A DNA stretch of 64,000 nt from Arcanobacterium_A hippocoleae (GTDB lineage Bacteria; Actinomycetota; Actinomycetes; Actinomycetales; Actinomycetaceae): NCBI RefSeq assembly GCF_031456295.1, contig NZ_JAVDUJ010000001.1, positions 1,426,001 through 1,490,000 on the forward strand. Direction: 5' to 3'. Under the pieces are notes generated by a model, which worked only from the letters and a program-made list of their open reading frames with translations, had not been told where the DNA came from and did no database searches. The first letter of the stretch is position 1. Every line of letters begins with the position of its first letter. A program made the translations under genes and the position numbers. Shown here piece by piece: positions 52,059 through 61,956 of the stretch.

Positions 52059-53618
52059 TCAAAAAGCACGCAGTGCTGCGATTCCATCACGTGCTGCCTG
52101 CGTCAACTTCACGCCCGTATTTTGCAGAGCGGTAAACGCAATTTTTCGAAGCGGTTTGCGCGGTTGTAAATCAATGTTGTAAATCCCGTATAACGTATCG
52201 GCAAGCATTTGCCCATAATTTTCAAAAATTCGCGGATTTTCGAGAAATTCGGGAAGATGTCTCGCATGATCTAAATCTGCGCCGAGCCAAGAAGCTGAAA
52301 TTTCTGCGCGATACTGGCTCATTGCTGCTGCCGAAAAATTGTTGGCAGTAAGCGCATTATCGGCTGTTTTGGCTGCACAGAGAGCACTTTGCGCAGCCAA
52401 ATCCATTCCCCGGATTGTGAAACCATTGTTGATTGTAAAACCAGCCGCATCGCCAATGATCAAGAAGCCAGGTGCGCTAATTGGTTGCGCGACCATTGCG
52501 GGTCCGTTTTCGATCGTCAAATGGCAGCCGTATTCAATTGGCTGTGCGTCTTTCAAATACGGGATGATTGCAGGATGATTTAGAAAATGGTCGTGAATTT
52601 CGGCTGAGCTGAGCCCTTTTGCTTGGAGATCATCAAGCCGAAGCACCACTCCAACTGAAATTGTGTCATGATTCGTGTAAAGGAATCCGCCGCCGGCAAC
52701 GCCTTGTGTCGCATCACCGACAAAAGCGAATGCTGCACCGTCTGCGGGGATGCTGTTGGGAGTATCGGCGCCGTCGTGAGTATTTCGCCCAAGGTTGAAT
52801 CGTTCCGTAATTTTTTCTGCCGGCAGTTTGTACACTGATTTCACGCCGACGGCAAGATTCTGATCAGGCTGTTTTTCGCGGATTCCTGCTTCTTGGGCAA
52901 GAAAGGAATTTACGCCGTCGGCTGCAATCACGATATTCGCGGTAAGCTCCTCTTCGCCTGCAATAATTCCGCAGACTTCCCCGGCTTCAGTGTGAAGCAG
53001 CTGATCAACTTTCACGCCGGGCATCAGCATTACGCCGGCTGCTTCAGCTTGATCAGCAAGCCAGGCATCAAGTTTTCCGCGCAGTACACTGACGGCATTA
53101 ACTGGATCTGCGAGCCGATTATCCCAATAGTCGATATTTACATGTGAATCGTTGTTGAGGAAAGAAATTATGTTGCGAGTAATTTTGCGCTCGATTGGAG
53201 CTGCTGTGAGAAAATTGGGGAAAATCTGCTCCATGATGCGCGAATAGAAAATTCCGCCTGAAAGATTTTTTTCACCCGGCGTCTGCCCGCGTTCAATCAA
53301 TGCCACATTATGGCCTTTGCGCGCAAGATCGATTGCTGCAACGGAACCAGCTACGCCAGCGCCGACGATGATTACATCAAAATCGGGAGTGAAATCAGCG
53401 GGCTTGCTGAAATTTGCAGGTTTGCTGAAAGCGGCAGCGGCAGTAGATGAGCTTGCGGGGGATTTTCCAGCGGCGGTTATGGCAAATCTTGTGCCGATTT
53501 TCTTAGCGATTTTGCCTAAATTGCAGGACGTTTTGGCTGTGTTGTGCGGAAAATCTGCTGCTTTGGCAGAAAGCCGTTGCAAAAAATTGACGTCATGCTT
53601 TTCTTTTTTGGCATGCAC
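52059..53618 (-). CDS. fixC: FixC-type FAD-dependent oxidoreductase (ETF-quinone oxidoreductase family)
   Basis: 519 residues. The FAD-binding GAGVAG lies in FDVIIVGAGVAGSVAAIDLARKG (about residues 80-102), with GEKNLSGGIFYSR (a FixC signature), GVNSFLAQEAG and a second FAD segment FLIIGDAAGFTINNG. The N-terminal 78 residues before this are atypical: Lys/Ala/Ser-rich with a small repeat FSKPANFSKPADF. Start GTG 53618 has AAAGG upstream and no later start is obvious. FixC works with FixABX to bifurcate or deliver electrons; the FixAB partners are not nearby. Confidence 0.85.
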   Translation of the reverse strand: MHAKKEKHDVNFLQRLSAKAADFPHNTAKTSCNLGKIAKKIGTRFAITAAGKSPASSSTAAAAFSKPANFSKPADFTPDFDVIIVGAGVAGSVAAIDLARKGHNVALIERGQTPGEKNLSGGIFYSRIMEQIFPNFLTAAPIERKITRNIISFLNNDSHVNIDYWDNRLADPVNAVSVLRGKLDAWLADQAEAAGVMLMPGVKVDQLLHTEAGEVCGIIAGEEELTANIVIAADGVNSFLAQEAGIREKQPDQNLAVGVKSVYKLPAEKITERFNLGRNTHDGADTPNSIPADGAAFAFVGDATQGVAGGGFLYTNHDTISVGVVLRLDDLQAKGLSSAEIHDHFLNHPAIIPYLKDAQPIEYGCHLTIENGPAMVAQPISAPGFLIIGDAAGFTINNGFTIRGMDLAAQSALCAAKTADNALTANNFSAAAMSQYRAEISASWLGADLDHARHLPEFLENPRIFENYGQMLADTLYGIYNIDLQPRKPLRKIAFTALQNTGVKLTQAARDGIAALRAF

Positions 53619-53726
53619 TTTATATCGCCTTTACCTTTCTTTATCAGAAATTCCCGATGAGCATTGCGAGCTGTTCACAAAATATTTGCAAATCGTATTC
53701 GTCCTGCTCTTGATAATATCAGGGAG

Positions 53727-53777
53727 AAAAATTTTCGGTGGTGTCAGGCGTGAAATACGCAAAACACCACCGAAAAT
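53727..53777 (-). terminator. Terminator of the alpha-glucosidase gene
   Basis: Perfect 14-bp arms (ATTTTCGGTGGTGT at 53731, complement ending 53777) around a 19-base loop, followed on the minus strand by TTTTCTC. The arm core GGTGGTGTTTTGCGTA resembles that of the inverted repeat at 1597. Confidence 0.85.
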
Positions 53778-53806
53778 AAAATTTGCAATATAGAAACTGC
53801 TGAGAT

Positions 53807-55519
53807 TTATTCCTTGAGCAGATACCAGACGGCTGAGTTTGCCGGCAGTACTGTATCGATCGCTGTGGAAGCGAGCAGGATCTGCGCATTTTCCGGAATT
53901 GTCACGGGCTCATGAAAAGCTATCAGGATATGTACATCAGATCTCCCGTCAATCCGGGAAACATAATGCAGATGGTTTATTTCGCTTTCATCAGCAGGTG
54001 TGAGGGCATCAAACAAAGCAGCCTGCCCGAGTTTTAATTTTTTGCGCAAGGCATACATTTTTTGGAAGAAAGAAAGTGCCGAGGCGGAATCGCTATTTTG
54101 CTTATCGACAGCTATTTCTGCCCATTCTGCTGGTTGTGGAAGCCAGGAAGTTCCGTTTGGCGAAAAACCGAATGCGGGGAGGCTAGCTTCCCAAGGCATT
54201 GGCACACGCTGCCCGTCGCGACCGGCTTCGTTCCCGTTCGTCCGGAAAAATGCGGGATCTTGCCGGTATTCATTTGGAAGAGTGGTATGTTCGGGAAGAT
54301 TTAGTTCTTCACCCTGATAAATATAGCAAGATCCGGGAAGTGCGCTTTGGAGCATGTGTGCAGCAAGAGCACGCTGTTTTCCGAGAATCAGATTCGGCTG
54401 TTCCGCATGAGCAAAAATTCCATTACTACTTTTCCCGGTATCCGATAGACCAAAGCGTGATACGGCACGAACTACGTCATGATTTGAAAGTACCCAGGTA
54501 GCAGGTGCGCCAACAAGATCCAGCTCGGTGAATGATTCGGAAATCACTTGATGATATGCGGATGCTGCAAATGGGGCGCAGAGGAATGGGAAATTGAAAC
54601 TCTGGCTCATTTCGTCTGCACGCACATACTTTGCCATTTCGGAGAGCGGATCAACCCATGCTTCTGCTACAAGCATCCGGTCAGTGCCGTATTCGTCAAG
54701 TACTTTGCGCCATTGCCGGTAGATTTCGTGTACGGCAGGCAGATTCCACATTGGCGGGTGCGGCACATTTTCGGCAAGTTCGCTTCCGCCATTGACCATT
54801 TCCCAATGGAATTGCCAGTTTGGCAATTCCGGATCTTTCACTAATCCGTGCGCTACATCAACTCGGAATCCTGCTACTCCATGATCGAGCCAGAAACGAA
54901 GAATATCGCAGAATTCTTCGCGGACGGCAGGATTTTCCCAATTCAAATCAGGTTGGCTCTCGTCGAAGAGATGCAAATACCATTGCCGGTCATTTTCCCA
55001 CGGGGATCCGGGCGCATCGGCGCGATCACAAATCCGCGTCCATGCCGAGCCGCCAAAAATTGAGAGCCAGTCATTGGGTGGGTTTTCTCCATCTGCTCCA
55101 CTGCCGTCACGGAACCAGTAGGATGCCCGTTCGGGGGCGTCTTTTCCGCCGCGTAATGCTGCCTGAAACCATCCATGCTGATCGGAAGTATGGTTTGGCA
55201 CGAGATCTACAATCACGCGTAAACCGAGTTCATTAGCGCGTGCAATCAAAGCAAAGGCATCTTCGTTTGTGCCAAACATTGGATCTACTTGCCGGTAGTC
55301 GGCTACATCGTATCCGCCATCTTTTTGCGGTGAAGTGTAGAACGGGGAAAGCCAGAGAGCATCAACGCCAAGACGGGCAATATGCTCAAGCCGGTTCGTG
55401 ATCCCGCGCAAATCGCCGACGGGTCCTTTGCTCGATGCGAAGGACTTTGGATAAACCTGATAGATCACTGCGTCTTTCCACCATTCTTGGTGCGGGAGTG
55501 AATCGTGAATTAATTGCAA
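53807..55519 (-). CDS. GH13 alpha-glucosidase (oligo-1,6-glucosidase/maltase type)
   Basis: 570 residues, GH13 fold: WWKDAVIYQVYPKSF start, region I VDLVPNHTSD, nucleophile region GFRVDVAHG (Asp), acid/base region MLVAEAWV (Glu) and region IV LSNHDVVR (Asp). No signal peptide, so it is cytoplasmic. It hydrolyses terminal alpha-glucosidic bonds of imported maltose or isomalto-oligosaccharides, supplied by the divergent ABC transporter (56217-59887). Glucose would go to the ROK glucokinase (13798). Confidence 0.93.
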   Translation of the reverse strand: MQLIHDSLPHQEWWKDAVIYQVYPKSFASSKGPVGDLRGITNRLEHIARLGVDALWLSPFYTSPQKDGGYDVADYRQVDPMFGTNEDAFALIARANELGLRVIVDLVPNHTSDQHGWFQAALRGGKDAPERASYWFRDGSGADGENPPNDWLSIFGGSAWTRICDRADAPGSPWENDRQWYLHLFDESQPDLNWENPAVREEFCDILRFWLDHGVAGFRVDVAHGLVKDPELPNWQFHWEMVNGGSELAENVPHPPMWNLPAVHEIYRQWRKVLDEYGTDRMLVAEAWVDPLSEMAKYVRADEMSQSFNFPFLCAPFAASAYHQVISESFTELDLVGAPATWVLSNHDVVRAVSRFGLSDTGKSSNGIFAHAEQPNLILGKQRALAAHMLQSALPGSCYIYQGEELNLPEHTTLPNEYRQDPAFFRTNGNEAGRDGQRVPMPWEASLPAFGFSPNGTSWLPQPAEWAEIAVDKQNSDSASALSFFQKMYALRKKLKLGQAALFDALTPADESEINHLHYVSRIDGRSDVHILIAFHEPVTIPENAQILLASTAIDTVLPANSAVWYLLKE

Positions 55520-56041
55520 TTTGTGTACCTAACGTTTGGAGTGAGTGTCTTTCTTTGGTTTCAAGCTGTGAGAGCTACTATATGGGCTTGATCTAGAAAT
55601 CCTGCCATGTGAGCTTAATTTACATAATTTTCCCGTAGGGTTGCATGGATGAAATTAGTTTCGTTGGAAACCTGCAAAAACTATTATGAAAATTTGCGTG
55701 GAAAAGCGATTTTTTCTAATGCGGTGATTGATTTTTGAAAATTTATGCGGACTTCGCTAGTGAACGTGAACTGCATAAGTAATTGTCGTCATCAGAAAAA
55801 GCTTCCTAATAATAAATACTCTCTCGCCTATGAAAGCTGACGAAGATATTTTAAGGACGTGTGCTTGAATGTGCTGTGCAGGAAAGATTTCTTGCAAGAA
55901 TATTTCCTTCGCAGAGTACGGCGCATTTCAATATTTTCTGTAAAATCCTGAAAATATGCCGTTTTTTGATTGCTTTGAAGATTGCTAAGAGTCGAGAAAT
56001 TTTATGATTTATACAGAATTCTTGCATAAGCAATTTTCTCG
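55520..56041. other. Long non-coding region between alpha-glucosidase and malE
   Basis: No convincing gene. It contains a palindrome TTCTTGCAAGAA (55889-55900), a possible regulator site, and AT-rich divergent-promoter sequence. Confidence 0.5.
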
Positions 56042-56106
56042 TTGAAAGCATTTATAAGCCGTCTATAATCAATCTCAAGTGACATAAGGCAAGGTCGCTG
56101 AAGCGA
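56042..56106 (+). promoter_or_regulatory. Promoter and operator-like site of the maltose transporter operon
   Basis: TTGAAA (56042-56047) and TATAAT (56064-56069) are 16 bp apart. About 25 bp downstream is TCGCT-GA-AGCGA (56095-56106), placed where a LacI-type repressor such as MalR could block transcription. The leader to malE is about 140 bp. Confidence 0.6.
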
Positions 56107-56216
56107 TTGTGCTGAGCGTCTACAAAATTTTCATTAATAAATTCAACTCGTGCATTCGATTTGAATTATGCAAATGACACACAATAAACATTCAAAACCA
56201 AAGGTGGTGACATGGT

Positions 56217-57455
56217 ATGAAGAAGTCCATGAGGATAGCTGTAGCAGCTGCAGGAGTACTTGCATTATCTCTTAGCGCGTGCTCAGGCAGTGATGCTGGT
56301 AAAAAAGCTGATGGTAAAGGTGCCGCAAGTGAAGCAAATTTGACAGTTTGGGCTCCGCAGGAAGACCAAACTGACTCTAATGCGTGGTTGCCGAAGATGG
56401 AGGCTGCTTTCGAGAAAGCACATCCAGAATACAAGATTACTTGGAAGAATGCTGTTGTATCTGAAGGAGACGCAGCGAAAACGGTAAATGCAGATCCTGC
56501 AGCTGCAGCTGATGTGTATCTATTTGCAAATGACCAACTTGGTTCATTACTTGAAGCTACTGCCATCGGCGAACTTTCCGACGAAGGTATGGAGCAGTTA
56601 AAGAAGCAAAATTCAGAGACGATGATTGCGTCCGTTTCTGATAAGGATGGCAAGGCATATGGTCTGCCAACCGAACCAAATACTTGGTTTATGTACTACA
56701 ATAAGGCAAAATTCTCTGCTGAAGATGTAAAGAGCCTTGATACGATGCTTGCAAAGGGTAAAGTTGCCTTCCCTCTTTCAAACGCGTGGTATTACCCATC
56801 ATTCTATGTTGGTGCAGGCGGTACATTCTTCGGTGAAAATGGTCTTGATGCAAAGGCGGGCATCAACTATGGTCCAAAGCAAGAAGAAGTTACAAAATAT
56901 CTGGTAAATCTTGCAAAAAATGCAAATTTTGTAAATGATGTGGAAGGGGCTGGTTTAGGCGGCTTAAAATCCGGCACAGTAGATGCAATCTTTAGTGGTG
57001 CATGGGATGCAAAGAATGTGCAGGAAGCTCTTGGCGATAACTATGCAGTAGCAGCATTGCCAATGTATAACCTCGGCGGTGAACAGGTGCAACTTCGTTC
57101 TTTCTCGGGTTCGAAAGCGGCTGCATACAATCCAAACTCAAAGAATACAAAGATTGCTTCCCAGTTCGCAGCATTCCTTGCATCGGATGAAGCACAAAAG
57201 GCTCATTATGAGATTCGTGGCACGATTCCAGTAGCAAAGACACTTGCAGCTGATTCAACTATTTCGAAGGATCCAGTGGCAGTAGCGCTGTTTGAAGTGA
57301 TTGCTAACAATTCCATACTTCAGCCTACTATTAAAGAAATGGGTACCTTCTGGGAACCAGGTGAAAACTTCGCGAAAGCAATTGTGAACGGTGAAATTAC
57401 TGAGTCTAACGCAGCAGAGAAGACAACCGCTTTGCAAGAGGCGTTCAACAAGTAA
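56217..57455 (+). CDS. malE: Maltose-type ABC transporter, substrate-binding lipoprotein
   Basis: 412 residues: lipoprotein signal peptide with lipobox LSAC (MKKSMRIAVAAAGVLALSLSAC is split at Cys22), then an extracellular solute-binding protein family 1 fold: LTVWAPQEDQ, AFEKAHPEYKITW, DVYLFANDQLGSLLEA, GLPTEPNTWFMYYNKAKF and C-terminal FWEPGENFAKAI. It binds maltose or malto-oligosaccharides outside the membrane and hands them to MalFG. AGGTGG precedes the ATG. First gene of malEFG. Confidence 0.92.
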   Translation: MKKSMRIAVAAAGVLALSLSACSGSDAGKKADGKGAASEANLTVWAPQEDQTDSNAWLPKMEAAFEKAHPEYKITWKNAVVSEGDAAKTVNADPAAAADVYLFANDQLGSLLEATAIGELSDEGMEQLKKQNSETMIASVSDKDGKAYGLPTEPNTWFMYYNKAKFSAEDVKSLDTMLAKGKVAFPLSNAWYYPSFYVGAGGTFFGENGLDAKAGINYGPKQEEVTKYLVNLAKNANFVNDVEGAGLGGLKSGTVDAIFSGAWDAKNVQEALGDNYAVAALPMYNLGGEQVQLRSFSGSKAAAYNPNSKNTKIASQFAAFLASDEAQKAHYEIRGTIPVAKTLAADSTISKDPVAVALFEVIANNSILQPTIKEMGTFWEPGENFAKAIVNGEITESNAAEKTTALQEAFNK

Positions 57456-57464
57456 GAATTGACA

Positions 57465-57505
57465 ATAAGCCACTGGGCGGATTTTCCTACTGTCCAGTGG
57501 CTTAT
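57465..57505 (+). terminator. malE-malF intercistronic hairpin
   Basis: Perfect 12-bp arms ATAAGCCACTGG and CCAGTGGCTTAT with a 17-base loop and only ATTT after it. It probably stabilises malE mRNA and reduces read-through, giving excess binding protein. Confidence 0.7.
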
Positions 57506-57557
57506 ATTTAACAATGAAGTTAAAGATCAAAGAATTAGAAAGTTAAGGAGGTAGGGG

Positions 57558-59024
57558 ATGAACACAACTACCAACCCTAGTACGCTTTCTGCGCTTAACG
57601 AATCAACTTCTGCGGATCCTAGTATGATTGCAGAAAGCAATCTGAACCATGTGAAGAAGAAAAAGAAGAGGACACAAAAACGTTCTGATGAGCCCTCGCA
57701 GTATTCCTTTAAACTTGCATGGATTTATGGAGATTTACTCACAAAGCTCTCACTTTTAATTTGGGGTCTAGGAAATATTGCACGTAAACAAATTGTCAAA
57801 GGTGTTTTATTTCTATCCGCAGAAATTGGCTTTTTCGTATTCATAGCAGCAAGCGGCGTATATCATCTTGCAGAAGTACCAGGTTTGGGTACTGGTGAAG
57901 AAACTCGTGTGAAGGTAGACGGGTTCTGGGTTTACGAGACGGCTAAACCCTCAGTTGAGATATTACTTAATGGGGTAGCCACAGTATTTCTTATATTTGC
58001 AGCACTTTGGTTTGCGCAGACTGCAATGCGTTCAGCATTTAAAGCCCAACAGCAAATTGTAAGAAGCGGAAAAGCACATACCATTTGGGAAGATTTGCAT
58101 GAGCTCACCGATTCGAATTCGGCATGGCTATTTATGAGTTTGCCAACGCTCGGAATTCTAATTTTTACGGTGTTGCCTTTAGTATTCATGATTTCGATGG
58201 CGTTTACATCGTATGATTCAGAGCACTCAAAGAAATTTGATTGGGTTGGATTGGATAATTTTGCCGTTGTCTTTGGCAATGGTGGAAATGTGAATGCTCA
58301 GCTCTTCTTTTCGGTCTTGACCTGGACGATTGTATGGGCTTTTTTTGCCACATTCTTGAATTATTTTCTTGGAATGTTTATGGCAATGATTATTAATCGC
58401 AAGACTACTCACGGTAAAGCTTTCTGGCGTGCGGTATTCTCACTTTCTGTTGCCGTTCCGCAATTCGTCTCTCTGCTAGTTCTTCGCTCAATGTTGCAAC
58501 AAGAAGGTATTATTAATCGTTTGTTGCAAGATTATGGGTGGATTGATTCGGCGTTACCATTTTTTACAGATGCCAATTGGGCTCGCGTTACTGTAATTAT
58601 TATCAATCTCTGGATTGGTATTCCGTACACGATTATGCAGGTCACGGGAATTTTACAAAATATTCCAGCTGAGCTTTATGAAGCTGCAAAACTAGATGGA
58701 GCGAGCTGGTGGCAGACATTTAGAAATGTAACGATGCCATATATGCTTTTTGTGATGACCCCATATCTAATTACTACTTTCACCGCAAATGTAAACAATT
58801 TCAATGTGATTTATTTGCTCTCTGGAGGTGATCCAACTCCGGTTGGTTCCTCTGCTGGGAAAACGGATTTACTTATCACTTGGTTGTATAAACTCACGGT
58901 AGATCGTGGAGATTATAACATCGGCGCAGTAATTGGTATTTTGACCTTTATCGCGCTTGCTATGGTTGGTTTACTTACCTACCGTCGTAGTGGATCTTAT
59001 AGGAATGAAGAAGGATTCCAGTGA
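57558..59024 (+). CDS. malF: Maltose-type ABC transporter permease MalF
   Basis: 488 residues. A Lys/Arg-rich cytoplasmic N-terminus (VKKKKKRTQKRSDEP) is followed by about eight membrane helices; the ABC coupling helix is EAAKLDGASWWQTFRNVTMP (near residue 374). Length and extra N-terminal helices fit MalF and not shorter sugar permeases. AAGGAGG precedes the ATG. The stop overlaps malG (TGATG). Confidence 0.92.
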   Translation: MNTTTNPSTLSALNESTSADPSMIAESNLNHVKKKKKRTQKRSDEPSQYSFKLAWIYGDLLTKLSLLIWGLGNIARKQIVKGVLFLSAEIGFFVFIAASGVYHLAEVPGLGTGEETRVKVDGFWVYETAKPSVEILLNGVATVFLIFAALWFAQTAMRSAFKAQQQIVRSGKAHTIWEDLHELTDSNSAWLFMSLPTLGILIFTVLPLVFMISMAFTSYDSEHSKKFDWVGLDNFAVVFGNGGNVNAQLFFSVLTWTIVWAFFATFLNYFLGMFMAMIINRKTTHGKAFWRAVFSLSVAVPQFVSLLVLRSMLQQEGIINRLLQDYGWIDSALPFFTDANWARVTVIIINLWIGIPYTIMQVTGILQNIPAELYEAAKLDGASWWQTFRNVTMPYMLFVMTPYLITTFTANVNNFNVIYLLSGGDPTPVGSSAGKTDLLITWLYKLTVDRGDYNIGAVIGILTFIALAMVGLLTYRRSGSYRNEEGFQ

Positions 59025-59887
59025 TGGCTATTATAAAATCAAAGAATCGTGCCCGCCAAGCCACAGATGCGCTAGTACATACGTTCCTTGCAACCTTGGC
59101 GATTATTTGGGTGATACCAATTTTGTGGGTTTTGGCAGAGTCTTTCAACAAGAATACGGCACCATTTAACACCACGTTCTTTCCAACAGAGTGGACTTTC
59201 GATAACTATATTCAGCTTTTTAGTGATCGATCAGTACTTGATTTTCCGCGAATGTTCATGAATACGCTAATTGTTGCAGTATTTACATGCATTATTTCGG
59301 TTACCTTTGTGCTGATTGTGTCTTATGCGCTTTCACGCTTACGTTTCCAATTCCGAAAAGTGTATATGAATGTTGCACTTATTTTAGGGATGTTTCCAGG
59401 GATCATGGCCGTTGTAGCAATATATTTTATTCTGAAAACAATGGGGCTGACAGCTGGTTGGACTACAAATCTGGCACTAATTATCGTTTATTCTGCAGGT
59501 TCTGGTGCAGGATTCTATGTAATGAAAGGGTATATGGATACCATTCCATATTCGCTCGATGAAGCAGCTTTGCTTGATGGATGTACACGTTTTCAGATTT
59601 TTACAAAGATTATTTTGCCGCTGACAAAGCCGATGATTGTCTACCAAGCAATTATCTCTTTCCTCACTCCGTGGCTGGACTTTGTAATGGCAAAAGCAAT
59701 TGCTCGTACGCAAGAAAACTACACTGTCGCATTGGGCTTATGGAAGATGCTTGAAAAAGAGTACATTTTTGATTGGTTTGCCCGCTTTGCTGCGGGTGCT
59801 GTATGCGTGTCGATTCCGATTGCAATCTTGTTTATCGTGATGCAGCGTTTTTACCAGGAATCGATGTCTGGTTCCGTCAAAGGATAA
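59024..59887 (+). CDS. malG: Maltose-type ABC transporter permease MalG
   Basis: 287 residues, six helices: ATLAIIWVIPILWVLAESF first helix, coupling helix EAALLDGCTRFQIFTKIILP and C-terminus QRFYQESMSGSVKG, which closely matches MalG (the GSVKG tail is characteristic). No ATPase gene follows, so a shared MsiK-like ATPase elsewhere is likely, as common in actinobacteria. ATG 59024. Confidence 0.92.
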   Translation: MAIIKSKNRARQATDALVHTFLATLAIIWVIPILWVLAESFNKNTAPFNTTFFPTEWTFDNYIQLFSDRSVLDFPRMFMNTLIVAVFTCIISVTFVLIVSYALSRLRFQFRKVYMNVALILGMFPGIMAVVAIYFILKTMGLTAGWTTNLALIIVYSAGSGAGFYVMKGYMDTIPYSLDEAALLDGCTRFQIFTKIILPLTKPMIVYQAIISFLTPWLDFVMAKAIARTQENYTVALGLWKMLEKEYIFDWFARFAAGAVCVSIPIAILFIVMQRFYQESMSGSVKG

Positions 59888-59956
59888 GCTAAGTTGTGGT
59901 TAAAGAAGCGCAATTTAGCACGGAATAAAGCAAATTAAAGTAAAGGAATCAGCCGA

Positions 59957-60718
59957 TTGATTCAGCAAAAATCACCACTAGGGAAGGGGTGGACTACAGA
60001 TTCTTTGATTCGCGTAGTCTACTTCTTCCTTAGTTTGTCTATAGTATCTTCTTTTCTCGTACTTCCCACTCAGGAATCGATGGAGAATGTTTCATTTGCG
60101 CGTCTGACAATTGCGATTCTGGCTGAGCTTATATCATGGGCGGCATTACCCATTGTTGCATTTCTGACTGTTCTTACAATTAAGCACGGTGCTTCGCTAC
60201 CAAAAATGATTGGCTTGAGTTTAAGTATGAGTGTGCTTAGTGAGATTCCTTATGATTTGGTTTATTCGCATACTTATTTCGATTTTTCTAGGCAAAATCC
60301 GTTGTGGGCTTTGGTCGTTAGCCTGATTGTAATCTATGCTTTGCGCCATTTTGATAATCAGAAACATGTTATACGTTATTTTTTGACGGCTGTATTACTT
60401 GTGGCTGCTTTACTTTGGCTGCTTTTGTTTAACGTGGGTACACGCTTTTCAGTTGCGCCGCTTGGAGTGGTGCTTGGTGCTTTCATTGGTGTCTTCTACT
60501 TGATGTGGGGAATGGAAAATCGAATGATGTTTTCGGCTGGTTTTATGGGGGCGATACTTTTCTTGACCCCGGCAATCGGTGTGGCAATTTTGCATTATCG
60601 TGCACCACGTTTTGATACAGATGCACCGATTCCTGGATGGGTGAATATATTTTACTATCCAACGATTTTGTGGATTGCAGGTATCTGTACAAAACTGATC
60701 GCCGGTTTCCAGGTGTGA
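59957..60718 (+). CDS. TraX-family membrane protein
   Basis: 253 residues with about eight hydrophobic segments. The central ISWAALPIVAFLTVLTIKHG...LSMSVLSEIPYDLVYSHTYFDFS(R)QNPLWALVVSL follows the TraX pattern (FPLFAF...G...SEIPFD...N...). In F plasmids TraX acetylates pilin; chromosomal members have unknown roles, perhaps acyl transfer to cell-wall or surface polymers. TTG 59957 start with AAAGGA upstream. It is 69 bp after malG, possibly co-transcribed. Confidence 0.75.
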   Translation: MIQQKSPLGKGWTTDSLIRVVYFFLSLSIVSSFLVLPTQESMENVSFARLTIAILAELISWAALPIVAFLTVLTIKHGASLPKMIGLSLSMSVLSEIPYDLVYSHTYFDFSRQNPLWALVVSLIVIYALRHFDNQKHVIRYFLTAVLLVAALLWLLLFNVGTRFSVAPLGVVLGAFIGVFYLMWGMENRMMFSAGFMGAILFLTPAIGVAILHYRAPRFDTDAPIPGWVNIFYYPTILWIAGICTKLIAGFQV

Positions 60719-60813
60719 AAATTCGTGCCGGCACATTGCTTAAGACCTAGAACGAAACGCAAAATAGTGAAATAATTGTACTGTTCTAAAAATCCATTCA
60801 AAGGAGTTTTTCC

Positions 60814-61839
60814 GTGGCTATTGCAACCCCTGAGGTTTATAACGAAATGCTTAATCGCGCACGCGAGGGCAAGTTTGCATACCCAGCAATTAACGTGACG
60901 TCTTCCCAGACGCTCACCGCAGCAATTCAAGGCTTTGCAGAAGCAGAGTCTGACGGTATTATTCAGGTTTCCGTAGGTGGCGCTGAATACTGGTCAGGTT
61001 CCACTGTGAAAGATCGTGTTGCAGGTTCGCTTGCAATGGCTGCTTACGCGCGTGAAATTGCAAAGAATTACGACGTAACCGTCGCACTTCACACCGATCA
61101 CTGCACCAAGGATAATCTTCCAACCTGGACCGAAGCACTCATCGATCTGGAAATTGAAGAAGTCAAGGCTGGTCGTCTTCCATTCTTCCAGTCTCATATG
61201 TTCGACGGCTCTGCAATTCCTCTCGAAGAAAATCTCGAAGTTGCAAAGCGTCTCCTGCCAAAGGCGGCAGCTGCAAAGACGGTTCTCGAAGTTGAAATCG
61301 GTGTTGTCGGCGGTGAAGAAGACGGCGTAGTCGGCGAAATCAACGAAAAGCTTTACACCTCCACCGAAGACGGTATTAAGACCGTGGAAGCACTTGGTCT
61401 GGGAGAAAACGGCCGCTACATCACCGCTCTTACTTTCGGAAATGTACACGGCGTTTACAAGCCAGGGCATGTGAAGCTGCGTCCAGAAATCCTCGGCACG
61501 ATTCAGGAAGAAGTTGCAGCTCACTTCGGTCTCGACAAGCGTCCATTCGATCTCGTGATGCACGGCGGCTCTGGTTCTACTGACGAAGAAATCGCAACCG
61601 CAGTGGCAAACGGCGTAATCAAGATGAACGTTGATACCGACACACAGTATGCATTCACCCGTCCGGTAGTTGACTGGATGCTTACCAACTACGAAGGCGT
61701 GTTGAAGGTTGACGGCGAAGTTGGCAACAAGAAGAAGTACGATCCGCGCGCATGGGGCAAGGCTGCAGAAGCTGGCATGGCTGCCCGCGTGGTAGAAGCT
61801 TGCGAACGTCTCGGTTCCATCGGTAAGAAGATGAAGTAA
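60814..61839 (+). CDS. fba: Fructose-bisphosphate aldolase, class II
   Basis: 341 residues, class IIa: YPAINVTSSQTL, VALHTDHC (zinc His and catalytic Asp), FFQSHMFDGSA, VLEVEIGVVGGEEDG, FGNVHGVYKPG and LVMHGGSGS (zinc His residues). It splits fructose-1,6-bisphosphate in glycolysis. GTG start at 60814 with AAGGAG nine bases before it. Monocistronic with a strong terminator. Codon use is markedly biased, as for a highly expressed gene. Confidence 0.96.
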   Translation: MAIATPEVYNEMLNRAREGKFAYPAINVTSSQTLTAAIQGFAEAESDGIIQVSVGGAEYWSGSTVKDRVAGSLAMAAYAREIAKNYDVTVALHTDHCTKDNLPTWTEALIDLEIEEVKAGRLPFFQSHMFDGSAIPLEENLEVAKRLLPKAAAAKTVLEVEIGVVGGEEDGVVGEINEKLYTSTEDGIKTVEALGLGENGRYITALTFGNVHGVYKPGHVKLRPEILGTIQEEVAAHFGLDKRPFDLVMHGGSGSTDEEIATAVANGVIKMNVDTDTQYAFTRPVVDWMLTNYEGVLKVDGEVGNKKKYDPRAWGKAAEAGMAARVVEACERLGSIGKKMK

Positions 61840-61908
61840 GGTTTTCTGCGCAGCGTTTTTACGTTCCGCATTCCAGATTTCAGATTCTGCTGAAATAATT
61901 TAAAACTA

Positions 61909-61956
61909 TTAGTTGCGGAGTGGGTTTAAGTCCACTCCGCAACTAATTTTATTTTT
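61909..61956 (+). terminator. Terminator of fba
   Basis: Perfect 15-bp stem (TTAGTTGCGGAGTGG and complement), 8-base loop, then TTTTATTTTT. Confidence 0.95.
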
